Assembly: GCA_037200385.1 (NCBI GenBank)
Contig: JBBCGL010000001.1
Span: 4,293,418 to 4,357,417, forward strand
From: Rhizomicrobium sp.
GTDB taxonomy: Bacteria > Pseudomonadota > Alphaproteobacteria > Micropepsales > Micropepsaceae
Length of the DNA stretch: 64,000 nucleotides
Direction of reading: 5' to 3'
In this document: piece by piece, positions 33,772 through 43,670 of the stretch
Layout of the letters: each line of letters starts with the position of its first letter
Position numbering within the stretch: position 1 is the stretch's first letter
Made by a program: the position numbers and the translations under genes
Notes under the pieces: model-generated
Databases searched by the model: none
What the model saw: the letters and a program-made list of their open reading frames with translations, nothing else
Told to the model about the DNA's origin: nothing

Positions 33772-34303
33772 AGCTGAGCGCCTTCCCCATCCTGATGAGC
33801 GGCACTTTCACGCCCTCCGGCGTATCGCTCTCGAAGGCTTCGATCTCGCGATAGCCGCAGGCGCGATAGAGCGGCAGGCCCGCCATGGTCGCGGCCAGCT
33901 CGACCCGGTTGAAGCCTTCGCGCGCCGCCGCCGCTTCGCACAGACTGAGGATCAGCCGTCCGACACCGCGGCGTGCAAAATCCGGATGGGTGTACATCGC
34001 GCGCACGCGGGCCGCGTCCCTGGCCGGGTCGAGGAGCGCTGCGTCGCGCCCCGCCGAATGGTCGCCGCCGAACAGCGTCGCGCGCCGGCTCCAGCCGCCG
34101 CAGCCCGCGATCCGGCCGTCGCTCTCGACGACGAAATAGGTACCGTCGGCGACGAGCTGGCTGTCGAGACCCATGATCGAGAACGATGCGGCGACCTGTT
34201 GCGGCGTCAGGAACGGCTTGAGGAGTTCGCCGATGGCGGCGTTCATCAGCGGTTTCAGGACGGCAAGGTCGGCGGCGGTGGCGAGTCGGTGGGTGAAGGG
34301 CAT
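33770..34303 (-). CDS. GNAT family N-acetyltransferase
   Basis: 177 residues. It starts MPFTHRLATAADLAVLKPLMNAAI. Motif A region: VRAMYTHPDFARRGVGRLILSLCEAAA, with RRGVGR binding acetyl-CoA, then VELAATMAGLPLYRACGYREIE. Substrate unknown. It lies between two palindromic elements, so it is probably a single transcription unit. Confidence 0.85.
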   Translation of the reverse strand: MPFTHRLATAADLAVLKPLMNAAIGELLKPFLTPQQVAASFSIMGLDSQLVADGTYFVVESDGRIAGCGGWSRRATLFGGDHSAGRDAALLDPARDAARVRAMYTHPDFARRGVGRLILSLCEAAAAREGFNRVELAATMAGLPLYRACGYREIEAFESDTPEGVKVPLIRMGKALS

Positions 34304-34313
34304 GGCGGCGCCT

Positions 34314-34342
34314 TTTTACCTCCCCGCAAGGGGGAGGTGAAA
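34314..34342. repeat. CCTCCCC palindrome between GNAT and LpxR genes
   Basis: TTACCTCCCC, loop GCAA, GGGGGAGGTGAA. It lies 11-39 bp upstream of the GNAT start and 7 bp past the stop of the LpxR-type gene, both on the minus strand. The T run on its left side means it could terminate minus-strand transcription from the LpxR gene. Confidence 0.75.
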
Positions 34343-34348
34343 GGAGCC

Positions 34349-35347
34349 TCAAATCCTGAACGTCAGATCCACCGAGCCGAACTGATCGGGCGACGGCTGG
34401 GTATCGAACTCCTTGGTCCGGAAGACATGGGTGAAGGACAGCCGCGCGCCGCCGAGCTGCACCGCCGCGCCGACCTGCACGTCGCCGACCAGGATGCGCT
34501 TGTCGACGCTGCGGCTGGTCTCGAAGGTGTTGCCGTCGAGGAAGATGTTGCGCCCCACCGCGCGCCCGTCGACACCGCCGAAGAGATAGGCGCTGATCGC
34601 GCCGTTCGGCTCGAAGAAGCTGCTGCCCGGCAGGCTTGGCTCCAGCCGCGGCGGACCGAAATCGTCGGGCAGGTTGATGCCCACCCGCGCCATCGCGCCG
34701 GCGTTCAGATAGTCATACGCATTGCCTGCCGCGAAGCCGATATGCGGCTCCAGGTCGAAGAACAGCCCGAACACCGATTTCGGCGGAATGAGCTTCCAGC
34801 TGCGCTCGTAGAAGACGTTGGCGATCGGCTCGCCGCGCAGCTGATAGTGCCAGCCCAGCGCCTTATGGTCGCCGATGACCGTGTGCACCCAGTTCTGCGC
34901 GTCTTCCGCCAGCGAGGACGGCCCGACGATGCCCAGTTCGAGCTGCGCCTGGTCGAGATGGGTGTCGGACTTCGAGAGGATGCCGAGGCCGACATAGAGA
35001 TAGCCGGCGTAAGGCCGGTCGGTAGGGTCGGGCACGACCAGCCCGGTGCGCCGCGGCGTGAAGATGTCCTGTCCCAGCTGATAGTTCGTGCGCACTTCGC
35101 CCTTGGCGCCGAAGAAGGGCAGGTGATGCGCGAAATTCTCCAGCCAGCCGGGGGTGTCCTGCGGCGCGGTCGTGTAGGACAGCGCGATGCCGTTGGAATA
35201 GTGCTGGTCGGTGTTGAAGAAGATGTCGTTCTCGAACTGGAGCGACAGGGCACCGGAGCGCGTGTCGGCGGGGTCTTTCGCGGCGGCGGCCTGCGGCAAG
35301 CCGGCCGCCAGCATGGCCAGTGTGGTACCGAACAGGATTTTACGCAT
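34349..35347 (-). CDS. LpxR-type lipid A 3'-O-deacylase (DUF2219)
   Basis: 332 residues from ATG 35347 (MRKILFGTTLAML), preceded by AGGGGCT; signal peptide in residues 1-22. The LpxR family marks are present: LQFENDIFFNTDQHYSNGI at the mature N terminus (Asn-Asp pair and Tyr-Ser-Asn-Gly), RPYAGYLYVGLG, and GDHKALGWHYQLRGEPIANVFYERSW in the middle; the protein ends in a barrel-type strand. LpxR removes the 3'-acyloxyacyl chain of lipid A in the outer membrane. It is encoded downstream of the ABC exporter on the same strand. Confidence 0.88.
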   Translation of the reverse strand: MRKILFGTTLAMLAAGLPQAAAAKDPADTRSGALSLQFENDIFFNTDQHYSNGIALSYTTAPQDTPGWLENFAHHLPFFGAKGEVRTNYQLGQDIFTPRRTGLVVPDPTDRPYAGYLYVGLGILSKSDTHLDQAQLELGIVGPSSLAEDAQNWVHTVIGDHKALGWHYQLRGEPIANVFYERSWKLIPPKSVFGLFFDLEPHIGFAAGNAYDYLNAGAMARVGINLPDDFGPPRLEPSLPGSSFFEPNGAISAYLFGGVDGRAVGRNIFLDGNTFETSRSVDKRILVGDVQVGAAVQLGGARLSFTHVFRTKEFDTQPSPDQFGSVDLTFRI

Positions 35348-35424
35348 ATGAGAGCCCCTTCGCGTTCCTTCGGGAACGTCGCTGACAAGCTGTCGGTTGC
35401 CTGCCCGGTCATTTCGCCGCGCCT

Positions 35425-37356
35425 CTAGCTGTTGGTCGGCGCTCCGGTGGCTTCCCCGAGCGAGGGCTGTGGGGTCGGATCGCGCATGTCCTCGGGCGCG
35501 GCCGGCGGCGCATTCGCCGCCTGTGCCAGACGGGCGAACCACCCGCCCTGTCTCGCCAGTTGCTGGGGCGGCCCGCTCTCCGCGACCAGACCGGCGTCCA
35601 GCACGATCACCTGGTCGGCATCGCGTACCATCGAGTAGCGATGTGCGATGACCAGCGTCGTGCGGCCCCGGCGCAGCGCCGCGATCGCCTTGCCGATCTC
35701 CTGCTCCGTCGCGTAGTCGAGATTGGCCGTCGCCTCGTCGAGCAGCAGGATTTTCGGCGCTCCGACCAGCACACGCGCGATCTGCACCCGCTGGCGTTCG
35801 CCGACGGAGAGGCCGAGGCCGCGTTCGCCCACTTGCGTCCGCAAGCCTGGCGTGAAGCGCTCCAGCGCCGGACCGAGACCCGCTCCCAGTGCCGCGCGCT
35901 GGACATCGGCGTCGGAGGCTTCGGGCCTGGTGTAACGGATGTTGTCGGCCAGCGTGCCGCTGAACAGCGCGCCGTCCGCCGTGACGACACCGATCTCCCG
36001 GCGCAACGCTGCCGGTTCGACGGTGTGGAGCGCCACACCGTTCAGCAGGATCTCACCCGATGAGGGCTCGTAGAGCCGCAGCAGCAGATCGGCCGTGGTG
36101 GTCTTGCCGGCGCCGGACGGTCCGACGATGGCCGTCACCTGGTCACCCCGCGCCAGGAAGGACACGCCGCGCAGAACCTCGCGCTCCGGCGCATAGCCGA
36201 AGCGCACGTCGCGGAATTCCACGCTGCCGTCGCCGTGCGGGAACGGCACGCCGCCGGCTTCCTCCTCGCCGGTCGCCAGCAGCACCGCGGCGCGCCCGAT
36301 CTTCGCGAAGCGGTCCTGCAGTGCGGTGATCGCGCTGGTGAGCTGATCGATGGGATTGTAGATGAGATCGAGATAGGCGACGAACATCACGACGTCGCCC
36401 GGCGTGAGCTGGTGCGTGAGCACCTTCCAGCCGCCATAAGCCAGCACCAGCGCCTGTCCGACATGCACGCAGGCCACCTGCCAGAGCAGATAGCGGTTTT
36501 GCACCTGGACGCGTTCGAGATGATCGCGGAACGCGGCGCCGGCGACGCCGTCGAAGGCCCGGACGTGCTGCGCCTCGGCGCCCGCGAGCTTGACCGTCTT
36601 GATCGCGCCCAGCGGTTCCTGGATCGCGGCGCCCACCGTCTCCCAGCGTTCATAGTAGTCGTCGAGCCCGACCTGGAAGCGGCGTGCCATTCGGCTGGAG
36701 ATCCACAGATAGGCAGGCAGGGTCGCGAGCGCCACGAGGGTCAGGGACCAATGCTGCGTGATCATGATGGCGAAGGCGCCGGCAACGCGCGCGAATTCCG
36801 GAAAGATGTCCTTGGCCAGCGTCGTAATCACCGGCGAAACCTGGTCGGTCAGGTCGACCTGCTTGGCGATGGCGCCGCTCGACCGGTTCGAGAAGAAACG
36901 CAAGGGCAGGTGCAGCACATGGCGCAGGGCCTGCACCATGATGCCTTGCTCGATCGCCGAGCCGGTGCGCGCGGCGAGATTGTCGGCGGCGAGCGCAAAA
37001 TAGCGCGAGCCGAGATTGACCAGCAGCAACAGGCCGATCGCCAGGAACAGCGTGCGCGCCGCTTGGTCGGGCGTGCGTGGCTCGACATGGCCGCGGCGAT
37101 GCGCATGGCTGGTGTCGATCGCCACGCTGGGGTCGTCGAGCGCATCGCGCGTCGCCGAGAAGACATAAAGGCCCGACAGGTCGTTCACCACGACCCGATA
37201 GACCAGCGGCTGAATCAGGCTGGCGCTTGCGCCGAGGAAGGCGAACACGACGACCCGGGCCAAGGCGCGCCGGTTCCGCCGAATCCAATCTGCCAGCAAC
37301 CGCAGCGCGGGCGAACGCGCCGCTCCGGCAGCGGCCAGCTCGCCGGTATCGCTCAC
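35425..37356 (-). CDS. ABC transporter, fused permease-ATPase
   Basis: 643 residues. Residues 25-345 are an ABC type-1 membrane domain with six helices, including a long first extracytoplasmic loop carrying SHAHRRGHVEPRTP. Residues 370-600 are the ATPase: Walker A GPSGAGKTT, signature LSVGERQR, Walker B ILLLDEATANLD and a final His in VIAHRYS. It works as a homodimeric or heterodimeric exporter of lipids, peptides or drugs in the inner membrane. The gene lies 77 bp before the LpxR gene; lipid-related transport is possible but unproven. Confidence 0.92.
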   Translation of the reverse strand: MSDTGELAAAGAARSPALRLLADWIRRNRRALARVVVFAFLGASASLIQPLVYRVVVNDLSGLYVFSATRDALDDPSVAIDTSHAHRRGHVEPRTPDQAARTLFLAIGLLLLVNLGSRYFALAADNLAARTGSAIEQGIMVQALRHVLHLPLRFFSNRSSGAIAKQVDLTDQVSPVITTLAKDIFPEFARVAGAFAIMITQHWSLTLVALATLPAYLWISSRMARRFQVGLDDYYERWETVGAAIQEPLGAIKTVKLAGAEAQHVRAFDGVAGAAFRDHLERVQVQNRYLLWQVACVHVGQALVLAYGGWKVLTHQLTPGDVVMFVAYLDLIYNPIDQLTSAITALQDRFAKIGRAAVLLATGEEEAGGVPFPHGDGSVEFRDVRFGYAPEREVLRGVSFLARGDQVTAIVGPSGAGKTTTADLLLRLYEPSSGEILLNGVALHTVEPAALRREIGVVTADGALFSGTLADNIRYTRPEASDADVQRAALGAGLGPALERFTPGLRTQVGERGLGLSVGERQRVQIARVLVGAPKILLLDEATANLDYATEQEIGKAIAALRRGRTTLVIAHRYSMVRDADQVIVLDAGLVAESGPPQQLARQGGWFARLAQAANAPPAAPEDMRDPTPQPSLGEATGAPTNS

Positions 37357-37471
37357 AGGGATGTCGCGGGCTTTCGCATCCGGTGAATCCTTACAAGAAG
37401 TTCATCGGATCGCCATGCGCATCTCTCCGGATGCGGTCTGTGACCGAATCCGCCTTCCGCGAGATCATGCC

Positions 37472-37499
37472 TTGACCCGGGAACGCCCCTCAGTATATT
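37472..37499 (+). promoter_or_regulatory. Promoter of rplU-rpmA
   Basis: TTGACC (37472-37477), 16-bp spacer, TATATT (37494-37499): a near-consensus housekeeping promoter. The start site would be near 37506, giving a leader of about 55 bases before the rplU ATG. Confidence 0.7.
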
Positions 37500-37560
37500 G
37501 CGCGGCTCCCGAAGAATCCCGGTTCTTCAGGAAAACACTCATTTTCAAGGACTTAAGGTC

Positions 37561-37872
37561 ATGTTCGCGGTTATCCGCACCGGCGGCAAGCAGTATAAAG
37601 TGGCCAAGGACGATGTCCTGACCATCGAGAAGGTCGTCGGCGATGTCGGCTCGACCCTCATGATCGGCGAAGTCCTGATGCTGGGCGGCGACAATCTCCA
37701 GCATGGCGCGCCCCTCATCGCGGGCGCCTCGGTGGCCTGCGAGATCCTGGCCCAGGGCAAGGGCGAGAAGGTCATCGCCTTCAAGAAGAAGCGCCGCAAG
37801 AACACCCATCGCAAGCGCGGTCACCGCCAGCCCTTCACCAAGGTGAAGGTCACCGGCATTTCCGCAGCCTAA
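37561..37872 (+). CDS. rplU: 50S ribosomal protein L21
   Basis: 103 residues, starting [20 protein letters not shown], with [22 protein letters not shown] and the basic RNA-binding tail [23 protein letters not shown]. It binds 23S rRNA near domain I together with L20. The full length is typical. It precedes rpmA by 19 bp and has its own strong promoter; the longer frame upstream runs into the promoter and is excluded. Confidence 0.97.
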   Translation: MFAVIRTGGKQYKVAKDDVLTIEKVVGDVGSTLMIGEVLMLGGDNLQHGAPLIAGASVACEILAQGKGEKVIAFKKKRRKNTHRKRGHRQPFTKVKVTGISAA

Positions 37873-37891
37873 GTTTCGAAGGACTAGTCGC

Positions 37892-38179
37892 ATGGCACAC
37901 AAGAAAGCAGGCGGTTCCTCGCGCAACGGTCGCGACTCGAACCCCAAGATGCTCGGCGTGAAGCTGTTCGGCGGCGAGAAGGTCGCCGGCGGCAACATCA
38001 TCGTGCGTCAGCGCGGCACCAAGTTCTGGGCCGGCGAAGGCGTCGGTATGGGCAAGGACCATTCGCTCTTTGCACTTACCGACGGTCAAGTCGCGTTCCG
38101 CCAGGGCTACAAGCGTCGCACCTACGTATCGGTGATTAATACGACGAACCCGGCGGCGGCGAAGATCGCGGCGGAATAG
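37892..38179 (+). CDS. rpmA: 50S ribosomal protein L27
   Basis: 95 residues. [20 protein letters not shown] at the N terminus reaches the peptidyl-transferase centre in the ribosome; the core continues [32 protein letters not shown]. There is no Firmicutes-type cleavable N-terminal extension. It forms an operon with rplU and is followed by a strong intrinsic terminator. Confidence 0.97.
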   Translation: MAHKKAGGSSRNGRDSNPKMLGVKLFGGEKVAGGNIIVRQRGTKFWAGEGVGMGKDHSLFALTDGQVAFRQGYKRRTYVSVINTTNPAAAKIAAE

Positions 38180-38227
38180 GCGGCTGAAGACATAGGCCGC
38201 CAAGAAATTGGCGGCCCGTTATCAGGA

Positions 38228-38255
38228 GGGAGATGGTCCGCCATCTCCCTTTTTT
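38228..38255 (+). terminator. Intrinsic terminator of rplU-rpmA
   Basis: Perfect 9-bp stem GGGAGATGG / CCATCTCCC with loop TCCG and six T residues directly after. It also shows that the ATG at 38233, inside the stem, is not the start of the following acetyltransferase. Confidence 0.93.
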
Positions 38256-38280
38256 GTCCCTCCGCCCGGAGGGACGTGCC

Positions 38281-38823
38281 ATGTGCCTATTGGAAACCGA
38301 CAGACTGCTGTTACGCCGACCCGAGCGGCGCGACATTCCCGCACTCGTGCCGCTGGCGAACAACTACGAGGTCGCCAAGAATCTCTCGAAGCTTCCCCAC
38401 CCCTACACCGCGCAAGATGGTGAGGATTTCGTGGCGCATGCGGAAGAGAAGCGGGCCGCCGGCACGGATTTCAACTTCGCGATCACGCGGAAACCCGACG
38501 GCGTATTCATGGGCGGCATCGGCCTGCATCTGAAGGATGGTGCGTTCGAGTTCGGTTACTGGCTCGGCCAGCCTTATTGGCGGCAGGGTTATGCGACCGA
38601 GGCGGCTCAGCGTCTCGTCGCCTTCGCGTTCGAGGATCTCAAGGCGGAATCGGTGTGGGCCGGCTGGTTTCACGACAACCCGCGCTCGGGACATGTGCTG
38701 GCGAAACTCGGCTGCGTGCCCAGGAGTTTCGAGAAGCGCCACTGCCTCGCCCGCGGCATGGACATCGGCTGCAACACGGTGACGTTGAGCCGCGAGGCAT
38801 TTCTGGGCAGGAGGGCGGCATGA
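38281..38823 (+). CDS. GNAT acetyltransferase, RimJ/RimL-like (first of a pair)
   Basis: 180 residues from ATG 38281 (MCLLETDRLLLRRPERRDIP), preceded by GGAGGGA. RimJ/RimL-like features: LETDRLLLR start, GGIGLHLKDGAFEFGYWLGQPYWRQGYATEAA with the acetyl-CoA turn, and HDNPRSGHVLAKLG near the C terminus. Such enzymes acetylate N-terminal residues or small molecules. Its stop overlaps the start of a clearly homologous neighbour (ATGA), so they arose by tandem duplication and are coupled. Confidence 0.85.
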   Translation: MCLLETDRLLLRRPERRDIPALVPLANNYEVAKNLSKLPHPYTAQDGEDFVAHAEEKRAAGTDFNFAITRKPDGVFMGGIGLHLKDGAFEFGYWLGQPYWRQGYATEAAQRLVAFAFEDLKAESVWAGWFHDNPRSGHVLAKLGCVPRSFEKRHCLARGMDIGCNTVTLSREAFLGRRAA

Positions 38824-39368
38824 GCTTTCACCCGACGACCCAGCGCCTGATCCTGCGCGCCCCGATGATGGCGGACACGACCGCCATCGTCGCCATCCTG
38901 GGCGACTACGAGGTGGCGAAGAACCTGGCGCAGGTTCCGCACCCCTTCATGGAGCGGGATTTCCACGACGCGCTGCAAAGGGACGCGGCCGAGCGCGAAA
39001 AGGGCGACTGCCATCGCTTCGCCGTCACGCGGGCGATGGACGGTGCCCTGATCGGCCTGTGCGCGGTCGAGCGCATCGCCGGCGGAATCTGGGACTTCGG
39101 CTACTGGTATGGCAGGCCCTATTGGGGCCAGGGCTATGCCACCGAAGCCGGCCGCCCGATCCTGCGTTTCGCGTTCGACGATCTGGGCGCGGAAATGCTG
39201 ATGGCGGGGTGGTTCTTCGACAACCCGGCCTCGGGCCGGGTGCTCGAAAAGCTCGGCTTCGAGACGGTCGGGACGATGCAGCGAAACTGCGTCGCCCGGG
39301 GCTGCGAGGTGCTCTCCAACCGCGTCCTGTTGACGGCAGAGCAATTTGCGCGAAAGAAGGCGGCATGA
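38820..39368 (+). CDS. GNAT acetyltransferase, RimJ/RimL-like (second of a pair)
   Basis: 182 residues, paralogous to the preceding protein: shared YEVAKNL near residue 30, [19 protein letters not shown] in motif A, and [16 protein letters not shown] at the C-terminal side. ATG 38820 overlaps the previous stop, and its own stop overlaps the start of a 13-codon ORF leading into obgE. Substrate unknown; two linked copies suggest a shared or divergent substrate. Confidence 0.85.
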   Translation: MSFHPTTQRLILRAPMMADTTAIVAILGDYEVAKNLAQVPHPFMERDFHDALQRDAAEREKGDCHRFAVTRAMDGALIGLCAVERIAGGIWDFGYWYGRPYWGQGYATEAGRPILRFAFDDLGAEMLMAGWFFDNPASGRVLEKLGFETVGTMQRNCVARGCEVLSNRVLLTAEQFARKKAA

Positions 39369-39406
39369 AACGGGACTTCACGCGCCGGAACGGGTTCGCA
39401 TCATGA
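39365..39406 (+). CDS. 13-residue linker ORF between GNAT and obgE
   Basis: ATG 39365 overlaps the GNAT stop (ATGA), and its own TGA overlaps the obgE ATG at 39403 (ATGA again). It encodes a basic peptide, [18 protein letters not shown] lies about 6 bp before the ATG. If translated, it would hand ribosomes from the GNAT gene directly to obgE, so it could be a coupling device rather than a functional peptide. No expression evidence can be read from sequence. Confidence 0.35.
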   Translation: MKRDFTRRNGFAS

Positions 39407-40443
39407 AATTTCTTGATGTGGCCAAGGTCTATGTCCAGTCGGGAAACGGCGGCAATGGCTGCGTCGCGTTCCGGCGCGAGAAGTTCATCGAATATGGCGG
39501 TCCCTGGGGCGGCAATGGCGGCCGCGGCGGCGACGTGATCGTCGAGGCGGTCGACCACCGCAACACGCTGATCGATTTCCGCTTCCAGCAGCATGTCCGC
39601 GCCAAGAACGGCGAGCCCGGCATGGGCAAGGAGATGACCGGCGGCCATGGCGACGATGCCGTCATGAAAGTCCCGCCCGGCACGCAGGTCTATGAAGAGG
39701 ACGGCGAGACCCTGATCGCCGATCTCGCGACCACCGGGCAGCGTTTCCGGCTGCTGCGCGGCGGCAATGGCGGCTTCGGCAACGCGCATTTCAAGAGCTC
39801 GACCAACCAGGCGCCGCGCCATGCCAATCCGGGCCAGCCGGGCGAAGAGAAGACCGTCATCCTCAAGCTCAAGCTGATCGCCGATGCCGGGCTGATCGGG
39901 ATGCCCAATGCCGGCAAGTCCACCTTCCTCTCCCGTGTCTCCGCGGCGCGGCCGAAGATCGCCGACTATCCCTTCACCACGCTCGAGCCGCAGCTCGGCG
40001 TCGTGAAGATCGACGAGACCGATTTCGTCCTCGCCGACCTGCCCGGCCTGATCGAGGGCGCGCATGAGGGCGTCGGTCTGGGCGACCGCTTCCTCGGCCA
40101 TGCCGAGCGCTGCAACGTCATCCTGCACCTGGTCGACGGCACCGAGACCGCGATCGCCAAGACCTACAAGACCATCCGCGCCGAGCTCGAAGCCTATGGC
40201 AACGGGCTGGAGGCCAAGCCGGAGATCGTCGCGCTCAACAAGAGCGACGCGATCCCGAAGACGGCGCTCGCGAAGAAGCAGGCTGCGCTGGAGAAGGCTT
40301 GCGGCCATAAGGTGTTCACGATCTCGGGCGTCTCGGGCGACGGGGTGGAAGACGTGCTGCGCGCCATCGCGAAGGAAATCGTCAAGCGCCGCGGCAAGCC
40401 GGTCGCGTCCAAGCGGGCGGAGAAGAAGGCGTGGGCGCCGTGA
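39403..40443 (+). CDS. obgE: Obg GTPase
   Basis: 346 residues. N-terminal glycine-rich Obg fold ([18 protein letters not shown] and [15 protein letters not shown]), then the GTPase: G1 [10 protein letters not shown]2 PFTTLEP, G3 [13 protein letters not shown]4 NKSD. The C-terminal OCT domain found in some Obg proteins is absent, as in many proteobacteria; the tail is basic instead. It is an essential GTPase for late 50S assembly and the stringent response. ATG 39403 is fixed by [11 protein letters not shown]. It comes after ribosomal protein genes, as is common. Confidence 0.96.
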   Translation: MKFLDVAKVYVQSGNGGNGCVAFRREKFIEYGGPWGGNGGRGGDVIVEAVDHRNTLIDFRFQQHVRAKNGEPGMGKEMTGGHGDDAVMKVPPGTQVYEEDGETLIADLATTGQRFRLLRGGNGGFGNAHFKSSTNQAPRHANPGQPGEEKTVILKLKLIADAGLIGMPNAGKSTFLSRVSAARPKIADYPFTTLEPQLGVVKIDETDFVLADLPGLIEGAHEGVGLGDRFLGHAERCNVILHLVDGTETAIAKTYKTIRAELEAYGNGLEAKPEIVALNKSDAIPKTALAKKQAALEKACGHKVFTISGVSGDGVEDVLRAIAKEIVKRRGKPVASKRAEKKAWAP

Positions 40444-40540
40444 CGCCGATGTTCCTTGCGGCCCATCCCTCGAGGCTCGCCGCCGCGCCGCGGCGTCGAA
40501 CGCCTCAGGACGACGCTTGTGTATTGCATGCCTCCCCTCT

Positions 40541-40583
40541 CGTCATGCTGAGGTGCGCCGCGAAGCGGAGCCTCGAAGCACGC
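40541..40583. repeat. Dispersed 43-bp repeat, second copy
   Basis: CGTCATGCTGAGGTGCG, ten variable bases, GAGCCTCGAAGCACGC, the same unit as at 25346-25388. It ends only 5 bp before the first possible proB start, so it lies in the obgE-proB spacer, which also contains a related CCTCGAGGC hairpin on its left side. Confidence 0.8.
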
Positions 40584-40587
40584 CCGG

Positions 40588-41724
40588 ATGCCGGCGATGT
40601 CTGATCCCTTCGCGTCCGCCAAGCTCGTCGTCGTGAAGGTCGGCTCGGCGCTGCTGGTCGATGCCCAGAGCGGCACGCTCCGGCGGGACTGGCTGCGCTC
40701 GCTCTGTGCCGACGTCGCGGCGCTCAAGCGCGAAGGCAAGGGCGTGCTGCTCGTCTCGTCCGGCGCCATCGCGCTCGGGCGCCGGGCCCTGAAGCTCAAA
40801 TCCGGCGCCCTCAGGCTCGAAGAGAGTCAGGCCGCCGCCGCCGCCGGCCAGGTGCGGCTCGCCGAGGCCTATGCCGACATCCTCGCCGGCGAAGGCATCG
40901 CCGCAGCGCAGATCCTGCTGACGCTCGGCGATACCGAGCAGCGCAACCGCTATCTCAACGCCCGCGCCACGCTCAACACGCTGCTCGATCTCGGCGCGGT
41001 CGCGGTGATCAACGAGAACGACACCGTCGCGACGGCGGAGATCCGCTACGGCGACAACGACCGGCTCGCGGCGCGCGTCGCGAGCATGATGGGCGCCGAC
41101 CGCCTGGTGCTGCTCTCCGATGTCGACGGCCTCTACAGCGCCGACCCGAGCCGGGTGCACAATGCGCAGCACATTCCCGAGGTGCCCGCGATCACGCCGC
41201 TGATCGAATCCATGGCCGGCGAATCCGTGTCCGGCCTCGGTCGCGGCGGCATGGCATCCAAGATCGCCGCCGCGAAGATCGCCACCGGCGCGGGCTGCGA
41301 CGTGATCATCGCGATCGGCAAGACGAACAACCCGGTCGCGGCGATCCGCCAGGGTGCGCGCCATACGCGCTTCGCCGCCTCGGGCACGCCGGCCCAGGCG
41401 CGCAAGCGCTGGATCGCGGGTGTGCTCAAACCCGAAGGCGCCCTGATCATCGATGCCGGCGCGGCGCGCGCTCTGTGCGACGGCAAGAGCCTGCTGCCCG
41501 CCGGCATCCGCCAGATCGACGGCCGCTTCGAACGCGGAGACGCGGTGGTGGTGAAGGACGCGCAAGGCCGCGAGATCGCGCGCGGGCTCTGCGCTTACGG
41601 CGCAGCCGACGCCGAGCGCATCGCGGGCAAACGCACCGCCGAGATCGAAGCCATCCTGGGCTATCGCGGCCGCGACGAGATGATCCACCGCGACGACCTC
41701 GCGCTGACGGTGACGGCGGAATGA
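40588..41724 (+). CDS. proB: Glutamate 5-kinase
   Basis: First enzyme of proline synthesis: phosphorylates glutamate to gamma-glutamyl phosphate. 378 residues (or 375 from ATG 40597). Amino-acid kinase domain: [48 protein letters not shown], and [17 protein letters not shown]-terminal PUA domain (from about residue 280, [22 protein letters not shown]) is present. Its stop overlaps the proA start (ATGA). A dispersed repeat lies directly upstream, so which ATG is used is not certain. Confidence 0.96.
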   Translation: MPAMSDPFASAKLVVVKVGSALLVDAQSGTLRRDWLRSLCADVAALKREGKGVLLVSSGAIALGRRALKLKSGALRLEESQAAAAAGQVRLAEAYADILAGEGIAAAQILLTLGDTEQRNRYLNARATLNTLLDLGAVAVINENDTVATAEIRYGDNDRLAARVASMMGADRLVLLSDVDGLYSADPSRVHNAQHIPEVPAITPLIESMAGESVSGLGRGGMASKIAAAKIATGAGCDVIIAIGKTNNPVAAIRQGARHTRFAASGTPAQARKRWIAGVLKPEGALIIDAGAARALCDGKSLLPAGIRQIDGRFERGDAVVVKDAQGREIARGLCAYGAADAERIAGKRTAEIEAILGYRGRDEMIHRDDLALTVTAE

Positions 41725-42986
41725 ACGCGCCGGTCTCGCTCGCGACGGAGATGCAGGCCTTGGGCGCCGCCGCCCGCGCCGCCGCACGCGCGCTGCGCGA
41801 AGCGTCCACGGAAACAAAGAACAAGGCACTGCGCGCCGCCGCCGCCGCGATCCGCGCGCGCGGGAGCGATATCCTCGCCGCGAATGCGCAGGACCTCGCC
41901 GCGGCGAGCGGCTTGACGCCGGCACTGCGCGATCGCCTGCTGCTTGACGCCAAGCGCATCGAAGCGATGGCGGCCGGCGTCGAAGCCGTCGCGACGCTGG
42001 CCGATCCGGTCGGCCGCGAACTGGCGCGCTGGCGCGTGCCCAGCGGCCTCGACATCGCGCGCATCGCCACGCCCATCGGCGTGATCGCCATGATCTATGA
42101 GAGCCGTCCCAACGTGACGGCCGATGCCGGCGCGCTGGCGCTCAAATCCGGCAACGTCTCCATCCTGCGCGGCGGTTCGGAATCGGCGCGCTCCTCGGCC
42201 GCGATCCATGCCGCGATGCTCGAAGGGCTGCGCGCCGCCGGCTTGCCGGAGGCCGCGATCACCCGTGTACCCACCACCGACCGTGCCGCCGTCGGCCTGA
42301 TGCTCGAAGGGCTGGACGGCGCCATCGACCTCATCATCCCGCGTGGCGGCAAGGGGCTCACGGGCCGCGTCATGGCGGAGGCGCGGGTGCCGGTGCTCGC
42401 GCATCTCGAAGGCATCTGCCACGTCTATCTCCATGCCGCGGCCGACGCGGCCAAGGCGCGCGCCATCGCGGTGAACGCCAAGATGCGCCGCACTTCGGTC
42501 TGCGGCTCGGCGGAGACGCTGCTGATCGACCGCGCGATCCTCGCGACGCTTGGCGTCGCCGTGCTCGGCGATCTGGCGCAAGCCGGCTGCGAGATCCGCG
42601 GCGACGCGGCGGTGCGCGCCGTCTTCCCCGCCGCCAAGCCCGCCGCCGAAGCCGACTGGTCGACCGAATATCTCGACGCGATCATCGCCGTGAAAGCGGT
42701 CGACGGCGTCGAGGACGCCATCGCCCATATCGAGCGTTACGGCTCGCGCCATACCGAAAGCATCGTCACCGAAGACGCCGCGGCCGCCGAGCATTTCCTG
42801 GCCGCGCTCGATTCCGCCATCGTGCTGTGGAACGCCTCCACCCAGTTCGCCGACGGCGGCGAGTTCGGCATGGGCGCGGAGATCGGCATCGGCACCGGCA
42901 AGCTGCACGCCCGCGGCCCGGTCGGCGTCGAACAGCTCACCACGTTCAAATACGTCGTGCGCGGCACGGGACAGATCCGGCCATGA
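41721..42986 (+). CDS. proA: Gamma-glutamyl phosphate reductase
   Basis: 421 residues. Second proline-synthesis enzyme: reduces gamma-glutamyl phosphate to glutamate semialdehyde with NADPH. ALDH-like fold: [51 protein letters not shown], and the catalytic Cys in [14 protein letters not shown] (about residue 259). The C-terminal [24 protein letters not shown] is characteristic. It is coupled to proB upstream and nadD downstream by ATGA overlaps. Confidence 0.97.
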   Translation: MNAPVSLATEMQALGAAARAAARALREASTETKNKALRAAAAAIRARGSDILAANAQDLAAASGLTPALRDRLLLDAKRIEAMAAGVEAVATLADPVGRELARWRVPSGLDIARIATPIGVIAMIYESRPNVTADAGALALKSGNVSILRGGSESARSSAAIHAAMLEGLRAAGLPEAAITRVPTTDRAAVGLMLEGLDGAIDLIIPRGGKGLTGRVMAEARVPVLAHLEGICHVYLHAAADAAKARAIAVNAKMRRTSVCGSAETLLIDRAILATLGVAVLGDLAQAGCEIRGDAAVRAVFPAAKPAAEADWSTEYLDAIIAVKAVDGVEDAIAHIERYGSRHTESIVTEDAAAAEHFLAALDSAIVLWNASTQFADGGEFGMGAEIGIGTGKLHARGPVGVEQLTTFKYVVRGTGQIRP

Positions 42987-43651
42987 GATTCCACTTCGGC
43001 AGCAAGCCGCATCTCGAACGTCCGCATGCCAACTGGGTGCGCCCGCCCGGCCCGGTCGCGCCGGGCCTGCGCATCGGCCTGCTCGGCGGCTCGTTCAATC
43101 CGGCGCATGAGGGCCACCTGCATGTCAGCGAAGTGGCGCTGAAGCGGCTCGGCCTCGACTATGTCTGGTGGCTGGTGACGCCGCAGAACCCGCTGAAAGC
43201 CCGCAGCAGCATGGCGCCATTGGCCGAACGGGTGCGCAGCGCCAGGCGCGTCGCGCGCCATCCGCGCATCGTGGTGATGGATATCGAACACGATTTCCGC
43301 ACGCATTACTCCTTCGACACGCTGTGCGCGCTGCAGAAGCGCTTTCCGCAGCTCGATTTCGTCTGGCTGATGGGCAGCGACAATCTGCAGATCTTCCGCC
43401 GCTGGCATCGCTGGCAGGAGTTCGTCCAGCGTGTCCCCATCGCGGTCGTCCAGCGCCCGGGAACCGTGATGGCGATGCTCGCGGCCAAGCCGATCCAGCG
43501 GTTCGGCCGGTCGCGGGTCGAACGCGGGCTCTGCACGACCTGCACGCCCGCCATCACCATCCTGGACGGCCGGCGCAACCCGCAAAGCGCCACCGCGATC
43601 CGCGCATCGCAGCGCTTCGCGGAAGGCTTTGTCGGCGCCCTGCCCACATGA
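42983..43651 (+). CDS. nadD: Nicotinate-nucleotide adenylyltransferase
   Basis: 222 residues. Transfers AMP from ATP to nicotinate mononucleotide in NAD synthesis. Nucleotidyltransferase motif [19 protein letters not shown] contains the HxGH signature; [11 protein letters not shown] and [19 protein letters not shown] follow. The C-terminal ISxT/R-type motif reads QSATAIRAS. It has an N-terminal extension of about 30 residues before the core. Its start overlaps the proA stop. Confidence 0.94.
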   Translation: MRFHFGSKPHLERPHANWVRPPGPVAPGLRIGLLGGSFNPAHEGHLHVSEVALKRLGLDYVWWLVTPQNPLKARSSMAPLAERVRSARRVARHPRIVVMDIEHDFRTHYSFDTLCALQKRFPQLDFVWLMGSDNLQIFRRWHRWQEFVQRVPIAVVQRPGTVMAMLAAKPIQRFGRSRVERGLCTTCTPAITILDGRRNPQSATAIRASQRFAEGFVGALPT

Positions 43652-43670
43652 TAGACAGGGGCGCAATGGA

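Noticed and set aside
38233-38280. ATG at 38233 as the start of the first RimJ/RimL-like GNAT
   Set aside because: It lies inside the rplU-rpmA terminator stem; ATG 38281 has GGAGGGA upstream and begins at the conserved N terminus.
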